A stretch of DNA of 64,000 nucleotides from Novosphingobium sp. (lineage in GTDB: Bacteria; Pseudomonadota; Alphaproteobacteria; Sphingomonadales; Sphingomonadaceae). The notes below the pieces were generated by a model, which was not told the origin of the DNA, searched no databases, and saw only the letters and a list, made by a program, of their open reading frames with translations. The stretch spans positions 280,325 to 344,324 of the forward strand of contig NZ_JADZAT010000028.1 in NCBI RefSeq assembly GCF_020852455.1, in the 5' to 3' direction. Made by a program: the position numbers and the translations under genes. Numbering within the stretch: position 1 is the stretch's first letter; each line of letters begins with the position of its first letter. This document shows, piece after piece, positions 17,097 to 25,727 of the stretch.

Positions 17097-17339
17097 ATGC
17101 CGAAGGTCTTCGACTGGAACGGCTATCGCTTTCACTTCTTCTCGAATGAGGGCAACCCGCTCGAGCCGGTACACATCCATGTCACCAAGGGCCGCGACAC
17201 GGCCAAGTTCTGGCTGCGCCCCGAGGTTTCGCTTGCCTATGACAGAGGCTTTCCGTCGCGCGTGCTTTCAGATCTGATCCATGTTATCGAGGAGCGCAGC
17301 GAGGAAATCGAAAGCGCGTGGAATGACTATTTCTCCTGA
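17097..17339 (+). CDS. DUF4160 domain protein
   Basis: An 80-residue protein of the DUF4160 family (PKVFDWNGYRFHFFSNEGNP, EPVHIHVTKGRDTAKFWL). Family members are usually paired with a DUF2442 gene and have been suggested to form toxin-antitoxin-like modules; biochemical function is not established. It starts 4 bp after nrdB and overlaps the following DUF2442 gene by 17 bp, the typical arrangement. Confidence 0.87.
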   Translation: MPKVFDWNGYRFHFFSNEGNPLEPVHIHVTKGRDTAKFWLRPEVSLAYDRGFPSRVLSDLIHVIEERSEEIESAWNDYFS

Positions 17340-17580
17340 ACCGCTGGCGGTCCGCTTTGATGACCATTCCATGTGGGTCGAACTCGACGATGGCCGTACA
17401 ATCGGCGTCCCGCTTGCCTGGTTTCCGCGCCTGCTCCACGCCAAGCCCGACGCTCGCAAGGCCTTCTTCCTAAGCCGCGACGGCATCCATTGGGATGAGC
17501 TCGACGAGGATGTGTCGATTGCGGGGTTGCTGGCTGGAAGAGGCGACATGACCAATTCGAGACTCGCTGCGGCGGAGTAA
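17323..17580 (+). CDS. DUF2442 domain protein
   Basis: An 85-residue partner of the DUF4160 gene. Landmarks are VRFDDHSMWVELDDGRTIGVPLAWFPRL and WDELDEDVSIAGLLAG. The start ATG at 17323 lies within the end of the preceding gene; the track's start at 17281 is deeper in that gene and unlikely. In such pairs this protein is the presumed antidote or partner, by analogy only. Confidence 0.87.
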   Translation: MTISPEPLAVRFDDHSMWVELDDGRTIGVPLAWFPRLLHAKPDARKAFFLSRDGIHWDELDEDVSIAGLLAGRGDMTNSRLAAAE

Positions 17581-17584
17581 GAAG

Positions 17585-17818
17585 ATGGCTACGCGCGAAG
17601 ACCTTAAGCGCTGGGTGTTCGAGGCACTAACTGATCTCGGTCCTTCTCCTGTGCCTCTCATTGCCAAGCACATTTGGGAAAATCATCGTGCAGAGTTGGA
17701 AGCCTCCGGCGATCTTTTCTACACATGGCAATACGCCATGCGTTGGGAAGCTCAAAAGCTCCAGCACGAAGGCAAGCTTCTCAAGAAGACAAAAGGTCGG
17801 ATTTGGGAACTTGTCTGA
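17585..17818 (+). CDS. Small winged-helix-like hypothetical protein
   Basis: A 77-residue basic protein (REDLKRWVFEALTDLGPSPVPLIAKHIWENH ... YTWQYAMRWEAQKLQHEGKLLKKTKGRIWEL). The helix-helix-wing arrangement and the closing GRIWEL are reminiscent of Mrr-N-type or similar winged-helix modules. GC content and third-position usage are visibly lower than in the neighbours, which suggests transfer. It begins 4 bp after the DUF2442 stop. Confidence 0.7.
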   Translation: MATREDLKRWVFEALTDLGPSPVPLIAKHIWENHRAELEASGDLFYTWQYAMRWEAQKLQHEGKLLKKTKGRIWELV

Positions 17819-17909
17819 GGCTCGCAGGCAGTGGCGCCTGATCCTGGCCCCGCCCCATTGCAGTCTTTCCGTGCCTTTGCACGAGCCATAAATCCGGCCT
17901 CACCCCGAA

Positions 17910-18437
17910 ATGATGGATCCCGCTCTCGGCGATCGCCTGCTCAAAGCGCTTGTTGGCAAACCTATGGTCAGCAATGCATTTCGCGGCACATTGGTGGAAG
18001 CCATGCTTGCCGGAGTGCTGGAGCCGGAATGGCGCTGGCAGGCCGATGGGTGGGGGTCTTTCGATTTCGAAGGACCAGGCGGTGTGGGGCTGGAGATCAA
18101 GCAATCAGCGGCGCGGCAGGATTGGCATGATAGCACGGCAAGACCGAATCGAGGCCGCTTCGACATCGCCGCACGAAGCGGGCGATGGGAAGGAGCAAGC
18201 TGGATCCAAGCTCCCGGCCGAGCCGCCGCAATTTATGTCTTTGCCTGGCACCCTATGTTTGACCCGGCCAAGGCCGATCACCGCAATCCGCGCCAGTGGC
18301 AGTTCCACATCGTTTCGGCAGCCGACCTCCCTGACCAGAAGAGCATTGCCTTGTCTGGTGTGCAGGCACTGGCTCAGCCATGCGACATTGATGGCTTGAA
18401 GACAGGTTTGAACAAGATGCTTGAGACGTTGAGGTAG
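17910..18437 (+). CDS. PD-(D/E)XK nuclease-like hypothetical protein
   Basis: A 175-residue protein with FRGTLVEAMLAGVL, then WGSFDFEGPGGVGLEIKQSA. The Asp and the ExK spacing fit the core of PD-(D/E)XK nucleases, and EIKQSAARQDW resembles the EVKSSAYLQSW motif seen in uncharacterised restriction-like proteins. A beta-rich second half (AAIYVFAWHPMF ... QWQFHIVSAADLP) follows. It closes the small accessory cassette after nrdB. Nuclease activity is predicted from motif shape only. Confidence 0.65.
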   Translation: MMDPALGDRLLKALVGKPMVSNAFRGTLVEAMLAGVLEPEWRWQADGWGSFDFEGPGGVGLEIKQSAARQDWHDSTARPNRGRFDIAARSGRWEGASWIQAPGRAAAIYVFAWHPMFDPAKADHRNPRQWQFHIVSAADLPDQKSIALSGVQALAQPCDIDGLKTGLNKMLETLR

Positions 18438-18465
18438 CTGCTATCCAACGCACCCTCCAAAAATC

Positions 18466-18644
18466 TCACCCAAAGACACGAAGATGTCCCGCCCAGGGCT
18501 ACGGCATCTCGTTAATCCAAAGTCTGGTCTATCGGGCGATCAAAGCGGCTGCGCCGCAGGGTTTTGGGTGCCGGTTAGCGGGCGCAGGCTATCCTGAGCA
18601 AAGACCCTCGCCGCCAAGCGCTACATCTTCGTGTCTTCGGGTGA
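18466..18644. repeat. Long inverted repeat with CACGAAGA motif, copy 2
   Basis: 22-bp arms at 18466-18487 and 18623-18644 (one mismatch) carry AAGACACGAAGATGT and enclose about 135 bp of diverged sequence. It is the same family as the element at 15775-15923. The gene-free stretch 18438-18716 holds nothing else I can support. Confidence 0.7.
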
Positions 18645-18716
18645 ACCCATTCAGCGCGGCATCCCGCCCCGCCACCACGCTTGCCCCCCGCGCCGCCTGC
18701 GCCTAGCCTTGCCGCC

Positions 18717-19283
18717 ATGACCCGCCGCATGATCTCCGCATGGCTGGCCCTGGCCGCCGGGCTGCTGGCCGCGGCCCCGGTCGCGGCGACTTCGGTCGTG
18801 GCTGCGCGGCCGCATGATCCGCAGTCGGCCTGCCCTGCCGTCCTGCAGCTGGTGGCGGATATCAACGCGGGCAAGCCCCGGGGTGACCACGCGGCCCGGT
18901 TCCATTTCTTCTACACCGACGCACTGGGCGAAGTGGACCTTGCCGAGGAGCCGGTGCTGGCGAAGGCGCTGCGCGAGGCCAATGGCAAGCCCGATCGCCT
19001 GCCGGCCGCGCTCGGCGGGATCTGGCCACTGGCGCAGGGCGCGGGCCATCGCAAGGATCAGGCGCTTTATGTGATCGTCCTGCGGCGCGAGACCTGGCAG
19101 CTGGTCCGCTATGAGACCGACGCCATGCTGATGCCCACCGAGATCCCCGACCCGCACTGGGACAGCGACAATTCGACCTGGCTGGTGGCCTTCGACGAGA
19201 ACCGCATCCGCGCGGTCCGCGAAGCGCGCGAGCTGTCGCTGCTGACCGACCCGAAGAAGGCGTTGAAATGCCCGCCGGTTTGA
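18717..19283 (+). CDS. Exported protein of unknown function
   Basis: A 188-residue protein with a signal peptide (MISAWLALAAGLLAAAPVAATS). A soluble domain follows with SACPAVLQLVADINAGKPRGDHAARFHFFYTDALGEVDLAEEP and a C-terminal ALKCPPV. Two cysteines are positioned for a disulfide. The ATG at 18717 begins the signal peptide. No known family is recognised. It is followed closely by the DUF1294 gene on the same strand. Confidence 0.75.
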   Translation: MTRRMISAWLALAAGLLAAAPVAATSVVAARPHDPQSACPAVLQLVADINAGKPRGDHAARFHFFYTDALGEVDLAEEPVLAKALREANGKPDRLPAALGGIWPLAQGAGHRKDQALYVIVLRRETWQLVRYETDAMLMPTEIPDPHWDSDNSTWLVAFDENRIRAVREARELSLLTDPKKALKCPPV

Positions 19284-19293
19284 TGCCGCACCA

Positions 19294-19599
19294 ATGATGC
19301 CCCTCACCCAGCACGTCACCCCGGCGAACCTTGCCACCGCGCTGATCGCGTTGAACTTCATCGCCTTTGCCGCGTTCGGGATCGACAAGGCCCGGGCCGA
19401 GGCCGGGCATTGGCGGATTGCGGAATCGACCCTGCTGGGGCTGGCGCTGCTGGGCGGCACCCTGGGCGCCTATGCCGGGCGGGCGCTGTTTCGCCACAAG
19501 ACCCGCAAGCAGCCCTTCTCGTTCCAGCTCCACGCGATCACCGTGCTGCAGGTGGCGGTGCTGGGCTGGTGGCTGGGGCGGCCGCTCTGGCAGGGTTGA
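19294..19599 (+). CDS. DUF1294 membrane protein
   Basis: A 101-residue protein of the DUF1294 family with three hydrophobic helices. Diagnostic segments are NFIAFAAFGIDKARAEAG, RIAESTLLGLALLGGTLGAYAGRALFRHKTRKQPF and FQLHAITVLQVAVLGWW. Some family members carry a cold-shock domain, but this one does not. Function is unknown. Either of two adjacent ATG codons may be used. Confidence 0.88.
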   Translation: MMPLTQHVTPANLATALIALNFIAFAAFGIDKARAEAGHWRIAESTLLGLALLGGTLGAYAGRALFRHKTRKQPFSFQLHAITVLQVAVLGWWLGRPLWQG

Positions 19600-19950
19600 C
19601 CCGGGTTCAGGCAGGATATCGCCGCTGTCGGGAAAGCTGTCGAGCGGCTGCACAGCGGCAGGATCGAGCTGCCCGGCGTCGATCGCGGCACCGGGCAACC
19701 GGATCCGGAAGCTCGCCACTCCGATCGCGCCAAGCGCAAAGACCAGCATAACCGCACCCAGCACCATGGCCAGCCCTTCGCGCCCTGCCGGCGCGAAAAC
19801 CACTAGCAGCGCGGCCACGCCGAACAGCAGGCAGGAGGCCGCGATCAGCAACCGGCGGGTCTTTTGCCGTTCCAGCACCAGCCGGCCAAGCTGATCGACC
19901 GCCATGGCCCCCAACGCGCGGCCGCCGAAATCGCCATCACGCACTTCCAT
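19600..19950 (-). pseudogene. Possible two-helix membrane protein gene with no stop of its own
   Basis: The minus-strand frame from the ATG at 19950 encodes a plausible small membrane protein with two helices (LLIAASCLLFGVAALLVVFAP and LAMVLGAVMLVFALGAIGV) and then a linker. It has no stop before the convergent DUF1294 gene and stays open antisense through that gene and most of the gene before it, to 18862. The antisense part is not protein-like. Either the 3' end has been lost or a frameshift is present. It starts 3 bp after the upstream gene's stop, so the two form a unit. Confidence 0.35.
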
Positions 19951-19953
19951 CGG

Positions 19954-20535
19954 TCACCCCTTCCCTGGTTGCTTTGGCTTTGCCGGATGTACGGTCCTGG
20001 CCGGCTTCGCCGGCTTTCCCGCTCTATCCGTGGCAACCGGCGCATTGCGGAATTCAGCGATGGTGGCAGCCGAAAAGAAGCCGAAAAATCCGCCCGCCTG
20101 AGCGCGTTCGGCAGCCTGGGCCCGCTTGTGCAAATCAAGATGGATACTATTGCAATCGGCCTCGTCCCTGGCTCCGGCGAGCCGGCAACGTCCTTCGCTG
20201 ACCAGTTCCTGGAATGCAAGCCGACCATCTTCGCGCAGCCGCCACATGTCATAGAGTTTGAACTGCGAGATCACACCGGCGGCCAGCCCGCCAATCATTG
20301 GCAGACAGATCAGGACGGCCTTGCCCCAGCCATCGAACATCTCCTTTGAGATCGTTGCCGAGATGACCGCAGTGACGAAGCTGGACAGCAGAACAAGAAC
20401 TTGCAGACCGGCATACCACTTGTAGGTCCGCCGTGTCGCTTTGACATACCAGCCTTCGTACTCGCCCTTCAGTTCGGTGATGAAATCGGTCAGGGCAAGC
20501 CTCGCCGGTTGCCGTTGTGCGATGGTTTCGGACAT
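19954..20535 (-). CDS. Two-transmembrane protein, SLATT-like
   Basis: A 193-residue protein with an N-terminal FITELKGEYEGWYVKATRRTYKWY segment, then helices LQVLVLLSSFVTAVISATI and AVLICLPMIGGLAAGVISQF. A cytoplasmic helical part (MWRLREDGRLAFQELVSEGRC) and a Pro/Lys-rich tail follow. The layout recalls SLATT/DUF4231 proteins, some of which act as membrane effectors in nucleotide-signal conflict systems; no sensor or nucleotidyltransferase gene lies nearby. The ATG at 20535 has GGGAGG eight bases upstream. Confidence 0.65.
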   Translation of the reverse strand: MSETIAQRQPARLALTDFITELKGEYEGWYVKATRRTYKWYAGLQVLVLLSSFVTAVISATISKEMFDGWGKAVLICLPMIGGLAAGVISQFKLYDMWRLREDGRLAFQELVSEGRCRLAGARDEADCNSIHLDLHKRAQAAERAQAGGFFGFFSAATIAEFRNAPVATDRAGKPAKPARTVHPAKPKQPGKG

Positions 20536-20815
20536 GGTCACAGCCTCCCTGCGACAAATCCTGTCTGAACCGAGCGGGCCGTGCCGTGATCTGGCTCACG
20601 CCAAATGGCGCGGCAAATGCAGGACCTCTTTCCTACTTCGCCGCAATCTGGCTTGCCCTTGGCGATGTGCAGCCCCGATCCCGTCCGCTTTCAGACCCCT
20701 GCCGGGGCCGCGGCGGAAAAATGGTTTTGGACTGTGTCCACTGTGTCCATTCGGCTTGCCTTGGCCGCGCGGTGCGGCATGATCGCGGTTGGATTTGGAG
20801 AGCGGAGAGACCGGA

Positions 20816-21103
20816 ATGAGCGCCTACATCGTCTTCATCAAGGAACGCGAGCACGATGCCGCAGCCATGGCCGACTATGCGGCCAAGGCCGGGCCGTCGC
20901 TGGGCGGGCATCCAGGCAAGCCGCTGGCCTATTACGGCCCGATCGAGACGCTGGAAGGGCCCGAGGCGGCGGGCTGCGTGATGATCGAATTTCCCGATAT
21001 GGACGCCGCGCGGGCCTGGTATGCCTCGCCCGCCTATCAGGAGGCGCGCAAGCTGCGCTTTCAGGGGGCGGATTACCGGGTGTTCATCACCCAGGGGCTC
21101 TAG
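20816..21103 (+). CDS. DUF1330 domain protein
   Basis: A 95-residue dimeric ferredoxin-like-fold protein of the DUF1330 family. Landmarks are SAYIVFIKEREHDAAAMADYAAKAGPSL, YYGPIETLEGPEAAGCVMIEFPDMDAARAWYASPAYQEA and YRVFITQGL. GGAGAG precedes the ATG at 20816. Function is not established. It appears monocistronic, with about 250 bp of featureless DNA after it. Confidence 0.9.
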   Translation: MSAYIVFIKEREHDAAAMADYAAKAGPSLGGHPGKPLAYYGPIETLEGPEAAGCVMIEFPDMDAARAWYASPAYQEARKLRFQGADYRVFITQGL

Positions 21104-21360
21104 GCGCCGGAGGAGTCAGCCGTTGCGGGGTCCGCTGCGCCGGTCCTGCCCGCTGCGGCGCTCGCCCTGACGGCGATCGGGGAACGGCAAGGGTGATACC
21201 TGCGCCTTACGTCGATCTTCACCGCGGCGATCAGCGCCGCGCGGCGGGTCTGCTTCGGTCTGCATCGGCAGGACCTTTCGCTTGGCCCCGGCGGCACTAT
21301 AGCCTCCGGTCCGGCCAGGGCGGGATTCTGGCGTGAATTGGTTAGCGGATGGTTAAACGC

Positions 21361-21756
21361 TCAACCCCGCGGCCGGGCCAGCAGCGGCATCAGCGCGAAC
21401 AGCGCCTGCCCGGCCAGCCCCAGCGCGCCCGGCGGAGTGGTAAGGCTGCGCGCCCAGGCCAGCGGGGCCTGCGCCGAAAGCCCCCAGGCCAGTGCCAGCT
21501 CGGCCAGCAGCACCAGCACGAACGCGGCGGCGCCCATCACCAGCGCCTCTGGCGCAGCGCGGATGCCATACAGCAGCGTGATCCGCCGCGCCGCCAGCCA
21601 GCTCGCCGCCAGCATCACCGGCAGTTCGAGCGCGACCGCCGCCACTTCTCCCACGCGCGGGACCAGCCACAGCACGCGCAGCGTGCCCAGCACCAGCCCC
21701 AGCGCCATGACCAGCGCCCAGTATGGCAAGGCGGCACGGAGCGGGTGGAGCGTCAC
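21361..21756 (-). CDS. Hypothetical membrane protein
   Basis: A 131-residue protein with four predicted helices (YWALVMALGLVLGTLRVLW, VAAVALELPVMLAASWLAA, ALVMGAAAFVLVLLAELALAWGL, GLAGQALFALMPLL). Its start overlaps the stop of the upstream gene (ATGA), so the two are translationally coupled. No family is assigned. A competing plus-strand ORF over the same DNA is Gln/Arg-rich and rejected. Confidence 0.7.
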   Translation of the reverse strand: MTLHPLRAALPYWALVMALGLVLGTLRVLWLVPRVGEVAAVALELPVMLAASWLAARRITLLYGIRAAPEALVMGAAAFVLVLLAELALAWGLSAQAPLAWARSLTTPPGALGLAGQALFALMPLLARPRG

Positions 21757-22064
21757 AATCGCTCGGCAATGTAGAAATCGGGCGCCTCGGCAAAGCCCAT
21801 GAACTGGCCCATGACCGCCTGAACCGTTTCGCTGGCCATGTCTTCGCTGGCAAAACCGGCCAGATCGGGGACATCGAACAGTTCGACATAGTGGACGCCG
21901 GGCGCACCTTCGCCGATCAGGCGGCCGGTCACCCGGTAGGTATCAAAAGACCGGACCCGTGCCAGCCCGCGCATCGCCGGGTGATCGATGGTCTGGACCC
22001 AGGTTTCGAAATCGGCCGGGCTAACCCCGTCCTTGAGCTGGTAAGTGAGGATAAGTGCGGACAT
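21753..22064 (-). CDS. Dimeric alpha/beta-barrel-type small protein
   Basis: A 103-residue protein resembling EthD/ABM ferredoxin-like proteins (SALILTYQLKDGVSPADFETWVQTIDHPAMRGLARVRSFDTYRV, GVHYVELFDVPDLAGFASEDMASETVQAVMGQF). Such proteins often act in small-molecule metabolism or heme and quinone handling, but no specific role can be read here. Coupled with the downstream membrane protein. Confidence 0.75.
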   Translation of the reverse strand: MSALILTYQLKDGVSPADFETWVQTIDHPAMRGLARVRSFDTYRVTGRLIGEGAPGVHYVELFDVPDLAGFASEDMASETVQAVMGQFMGFAEAPDFYIAERL

Positions 22065-22151
22065 GCGGAAACCTCCGATGAACGCGCGACCGGGATCCGG
22101 TGTGATCGCTTACCTGGCGAAGGTCAACCGCTCTTGCGCGGGGTCCTGACC

Positions 22152-23453
22152 CTAGCTGGCGAGCTTGAGCCGGTCGGCCGGAGCCACATCGGCGCGGGGC
22201 TGGTCAAGCCAGATCCCGCGGGTGTCATAGACCAGATGGCGGGCGCGTTCGGCCAGCGGCACGGCCTTGAACTGGTCGTGATCGACCAGCACGATCAGGA
22301 TCTCGCTCTGCTCAAGCGCGGTATCGATGTCGATCAGTTCGGCCTCGGTCCCGGCGAATTCCTTGGGCAGCTCGGCGGCATAGGGTTCAACCACCTTGAT
22401 CCGGCTGCCGAACTTGCGCGCCAGGGTGACCGCGACCAGCCGGGCGGGGCTTTCGCGGAAGTCATCGATGTTGGCCTTGAAAGCCAGGCCCAGGCAGGCG
22501 ACCTGCTTGCCGGGGTTGGCTGCAATCAGCGCTTCGGCGCGCTGGATCACGTGGTGGATCTTGCCATCGTTGACCCCGCGCGCGGTGCGGATCAGCGGGG
22601 TCTGTTCGGGCGCGCCGTGGACGATGAACCACGGATCGACCGCGATGCAGTGCCCGCCCACGCCCGGGCCGGGGGTGAGGATGTTGACGCGCGGATGGCG
22701 GTTGGCCAGCCGGATCACTTCCCACACGTCGAGCCCCATCGTGTCGGCGACGATGCTGAGTTCGTTGGCGAAGGCGATGTTGACGTCGCGGTAGGCATTC
22801 TCGACCAGCTTGGTCATCTCGGCGCTGCGGCTGTCGGTAACCACGCAGGTCCCGCGCACGAACAGCTTGTAGAAGGTCAACGCCTTGCGGGCACAGCGCG
22901 GCGTGATCCCGCCGATCGAGCGATCGTTGTTGGTCAGCTCTTCCAGGATCTTGCCGGGCAGCACGCGCTCCGGGCAATAGGCGATCGAGAGGTCCGGGGT
23001 CTCGCTGGTCAGGCCGGGGCACTTGAGATCGGGGCGCAGCTTCGCGATCAGGTCGCGCAGTGCTTCGGTGGTGCCGACCGGGCTGGTCGATTCGAGGATC
23101 ACCGTGTCGCCGCTCTTGAGCACCCTGGCCACCGCTTCACCAGCGGCGAGGACATAGGAAATGTCGGGCGCGTGATTGGCATCGAACGGGGTCGGCACCG
23201 CGATCACGAAGACGTCGGCCGGCGCCATTTCGATCGAGGCCTTCAGAAGCCCGCGCGCGACCACGCCGTGCACCAGCCCGTCGAGATCGACTTCCTCGAT
23301 GTGGATTTCGCCGCGATTGATCGTATCGACCACATGCTGTGAGACATCGATCCCCAGCACCTGGCAGCCCGAGCGCGCGACGACCGCTGCGGTCGGCAGC
23401 CCGATATAGCCCAGCCCTACAACACAAACCGAAGGCTTAACGTCCGATTTCAT
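22152..23453 (-). CDS. wecC: UDP-N-acetyl-D-mannosamine dehydrogenase
   Basis: A 433-residue nucleotide-sugar dehydrogenase that oxidises UDP-ManNAc to UDP-ManNAcA with NAD. The N-terminal Rossmann motif is VVGLGYIGLPTAAVVA. The central region has LVENAYRDVNIAFANELS and GPGVGGHCIAVDPWFIV with the catalytic Cys, and the C-terminal UDP-binding domain begins near VACLGLAFKANIDDFRESPA. It overlaps wecB by 17 bp and is the second gene of the pair. The product feeds surface polysaccharide synthesis. Confidence 0.93.
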   Translation of the reverse strand: MKSDVKPSVCVVGLGYIGLPTAAVVARSGCQVLGIDVSQHVVDTINRGEIHIEEVDLDGLVHGVVARGLLKASIEMAPADVFVIAVPTPFDANHAPDISYVLAAGEAVARVLKSGDTVILESTSPVGTTEALRDLIAKLRPDLKCPGLTSETPDLSIAYCPERVLPGKILEELTNNDRSIGGITPRCARKALTFYKLFVRGTCVVTDSRSAEMTKLVENAYRDVNIAFANELSIVADTMGLDVWEVIRLANRHPRVNILTPGPGVGGHCIAVDPWFIVHGAPEQTPLIRTARGVNDGKIHHVIQRAEALIAANPGKQVACLGLAFKANIDDFRESPARLVAVTLARKFGSRIKVVEPYAAELPKEFAGTEAELIDIDTALEQSEILIVLVDHDQFKAVPLAERARHLVYDTRGIWLDQPRADVAPADRLKLAS

Positions 23454-24570
23454 TCCCGATCAGCTCCACGATGCGCTGCGCGGAGTGGCCATCCCCGAAG
23501 GGATTGTGCGCCCGCGCCATCTGTTCGTAGGCAGCCTTATCGTCGAGAAGCTTAAACAATTCGGTAACGATAACCGATGTTTCGGTGCCAACCAGCCGGG
23601 CGGTGCCGGCGGTGACGCCTTCGGGCCGTTCGGTGGTTTCGCGCATCACCAGCACCGGCTTGCCCAGCGCCGGCGCTTCTTCCTGCACCCCGCCGCTGTC
23701 GGTCAGCATGATCTCGGCCAGCGAGAGCAGCCGGGCGAAGTGCGGATAGTCGAGCGGCTCGATCAGGGCGACATTGTCCAGCCCGGCCAGCGCGGCGTTC
23801 ATCACCGCGCGAACATTGGGGTTGAGGTGGACCGGAAAGATCACCGCCACGTCGCTCCGCGCGGCAACCTGGCGGATCGCTTCGGCGATGTTCTCCATCC
23901 CCCCGCCAAAGTTCTCGCGGCGGTGGCTGGTCACCCCGACGATCCGCTTGCCGGCAAACTTCGCTTCCAGATCGGCCAGCCCGGCGGCGAGCGAGGGATC
24001 GGCCGCGATCCTGGCCGTCACCCAGTGCAGCGCATCGATCACCGTGTTGCCGGTGACATGCACCCGCGCCGGATCGACCTGTTCGTCGGTCAGCGCCTTG
24101 GCCGAAACATCGGTCGGCGCGAAGTGCATGTCTGCGATCGTGCCGATGATCTTGCGGTTCACCTCTTCGGGCCAGGGATGATAGATATTGCCGCTGCGCA
24201 GACCCGCTTCGACATGATCGACCGGGATCTTGCGGTAATAGGCCGCCAGCGCCCCGGCCATCGCGGTGGCGGTATCGCCCTGGACGATCACGCGGGCCGG
24301 CTGGACTTCATCCATCACCTTGCCCAGTTCGGTCAGCAGCGCGGCGGTCAGCCCGTCCAGCGTCTGGTCGGGCTTCATCAGGTCAAGATCGTAATCGGGA
24401 ACGATTCCGGCGATCTGCAGCACCTGATCGAGCATCTGACGATGCTGGGCAGAGACGCAGACCACCGGGGTCACGCGCGGATCGGCCTGCAGCGCGGCCA
24501 CCACGGGAAACAGCTTGATCGCTTCGGGGCGGGTCCCGAAGACCACCATTATCTTTGCCGGTTCAGTCAT
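23437..24570 (-). CDS. wecB: UDP-N-acetylglucosamine 2-epimerase (non-hydrolysing)
   Basis: A 377-residue epimerase that interconverts UDP-GlcNAc and UDP-ManNAc, the substrate for WecC. Landmarks are KIMVVFGTRPEAIKLFPVVAAL, VIVQGDTATAMAGALAAYY, HVEAGLRSGN, TSHRRENFGGGMENI and LTDSGGVQEEAPALGKPVLVMRETTERPEGV. Size and motifs are canonical. It is the first gene of the wecBC pair and is transcribed away from the sugar epimerase gene at 24691. Confidence 0.95.
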   Translation of the reverse strand: MTEPAKIMVVFGTRPEAIKLFPVVAALQADPRVTPVVCVSAQHRQMLDQVLQIAGIVPDYDLDLMKPDQTLDGLTAALLTELGKVMDEVQPARVIVQGDTATAMAGALAAYYRKIPVDHVEAGLRSGNIYHPWPEEVNRKIIGTIADMHFAPTDVSAKALTDEQVDPARVHVTGNTVIDALHWVTARIAADPSLAAGLADLEAKFAGKRIVGVTSHRRENFGGGMENIAEAIRQVAARSDVAVIFPVHLNPNVRAVMNAALAGLDNVALIEPLDYPHFARLLSLAEIMLTDSGGVQEEAPALGKPVLVMRETTERPEGVTAGTARLVGTETSVIVTELFKLLDDKAAYEQMARAHNPFGDGHSAQRIVELIGNEIGR

Positions 24571-24642
24571 TTCTTCGCCCTACCATCCAGGGGTTAACCA
24601 TGAAATAAGAGCCTGCTGTCAATGCTGTCTGCCATCCCAACC

Positions 24643-24674
24643 CCGTTCGTGCTGAGGAGCCGCAGGACGAACGG
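24643..24674. repeat. Short intergenic hairpin
   Basis: Arms CCGTTCGT and ACGAACGG, extended imperfectly inward through GCTGAGG and CCGCAGG, form a stem of about 15 bp in the gap upstream of the epimerase. It resembles the interspersed palindromes common in sphingomonad genomes. Confidence 0.55.
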
Positions 24675-24690
24675 ACCTGAAGGAACCAGA

Positions 24691-25689
24691 ATGCAAATTC
24701 TTGTTACCGGCGCGGCCGGGTTCATCGGATATGCCCTTGCCCAGCGCTTGCTGGCGCGCGGCGACGTGGTGGTCGGCATCGACAGCGTCAATGACTACTA
24801 TCAGACCTCGCTGAAGCGTGACCGGCTGGCGGCACTGGCGGCAGCGGGCGGCAACCGCTTCACCTTCCACGAACTCGACTTCGCGGACATGGCCGCGCTG
24901 ACCAAGGCGCTGGATGGCCAGCAGATCGACCGGATCGTCCACCTGGGCGCCCAGGCCGGGGTGCGCTATTCGATCGAGAACCCGCAGGCCTATGTCAGCT
25001 CGAACCTCGCGGGTCACGTCAACCTGCTCGAACTCGCGCGGCACCGCCAGGTTGAACATATGGTCTATGCCAGCTCCAGCTCGGTCTATGGCGGCAATGC
25101 CAAGCTGCCCTTCGCGGTCGAGGACCGCACCGACCACCCGGTCTCGCTCTACGCCGCGACCAAGCGCGCCGACGAACTGATGAGCGAAACCTACGCCCAC
25201 CTGTTCCGCCTGCCGCTGACCGGGCTGCGCTTCTTCACCGTCTATGGCCCCTGGGGCCGGCCGGACATGATGATGTGGAACTTCACCCGGCGGATCCTGG
25301 CGGGCGAGCCGATCCCGGTGTTCAACCACGGCGACATGTACCGCGACTTCACCTACATCGACGATATCGTGGCCGGGGTGATCGCCTGCCTCGATCATGC
25401 CCCCGCCGACGATGGCGCGGAAAAGGCCGGAGGTTCGGTCAAGCCGCACGCGCTCTACAACATTGGCAACAGCCAGTCGGAACCCTTGATGAAGGTGATC
25501 GGCCTGCTGGAAGAGGCCTGCGGCCGGAAGGCCGAAATGCAGCTGCTGCCGATGCAGCCCGGCGATGTGCACAAAACCTACGCCGATATCAGCGCGATCA
25601 GCCGCGACCTGGGCTATGCCCCGACGACCTCGATCGAGGTGGGTGTCCCCAACTTTGTGCGCTGGTATCGGGACTATCACGGGGCCTGA
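24691..25689 (+). CDS. NAD-dependent epimerase, UDP-glucuronate 4-epimerase-like
   Basis: A 332-residue extended SDR. The NAD motif is [17 protein letters not shown], then [18 protein letters not shown], a Ser/Tyr/Lys triad in YASSSSVYG and YAATKRADE, and [31 protein letters not shown]. These fit enzymes that make UDP-galacturonate from UDP-glucuronate. AAGGA precedes the ATG at 24691. It is divergent from wecBC and suggests a uronic-acid-containing surface polysaccharide. Confidence 0.88.
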   Translation: MQILVTGAAGFIGYALAQRLLARGDVVVGIDSVNDYYQTSLKRDRLAALAAAGGNRFTFHELDFADMAALTKALDGQQIDRIVHLGAQAGVRYSIENPQAYVSSNLAGHVNLLELARHRQVEHMVYASSSSVYGGNAKLPFAVEDRTDHPVSLYAATKRADELMSETYAHLFRLPLTGLRFFTVYGPWGRPDMMMWNFTRRILAGEPIPVFNHGDMYRDFTYIDDIVAGVIACLDHAPADDGAEKAGGSVKPHALYNIGNSQSEPLMKVIGLLEEACGRKAEMQLLPMQPGDVHKTYADISAISRDLGYAPTTSIEVGVPNFVRWYRDYHGA

Positions 25690-25727
25690 CCCTTGATGCA
25701 GGGCGCGCCATGGGCAATCACCCATCC

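Noticed and set aside
21723-23342. 539-residue plus-strand ORF opposite wecC
   Set aside because: Antisense to a canonical WecC and without recognisable domains.
25275-25727. N-terminal extension of dcd
   Set aside because: Out-of-frame reading of the upstream epimerase; Dcd has its full length from 25728.
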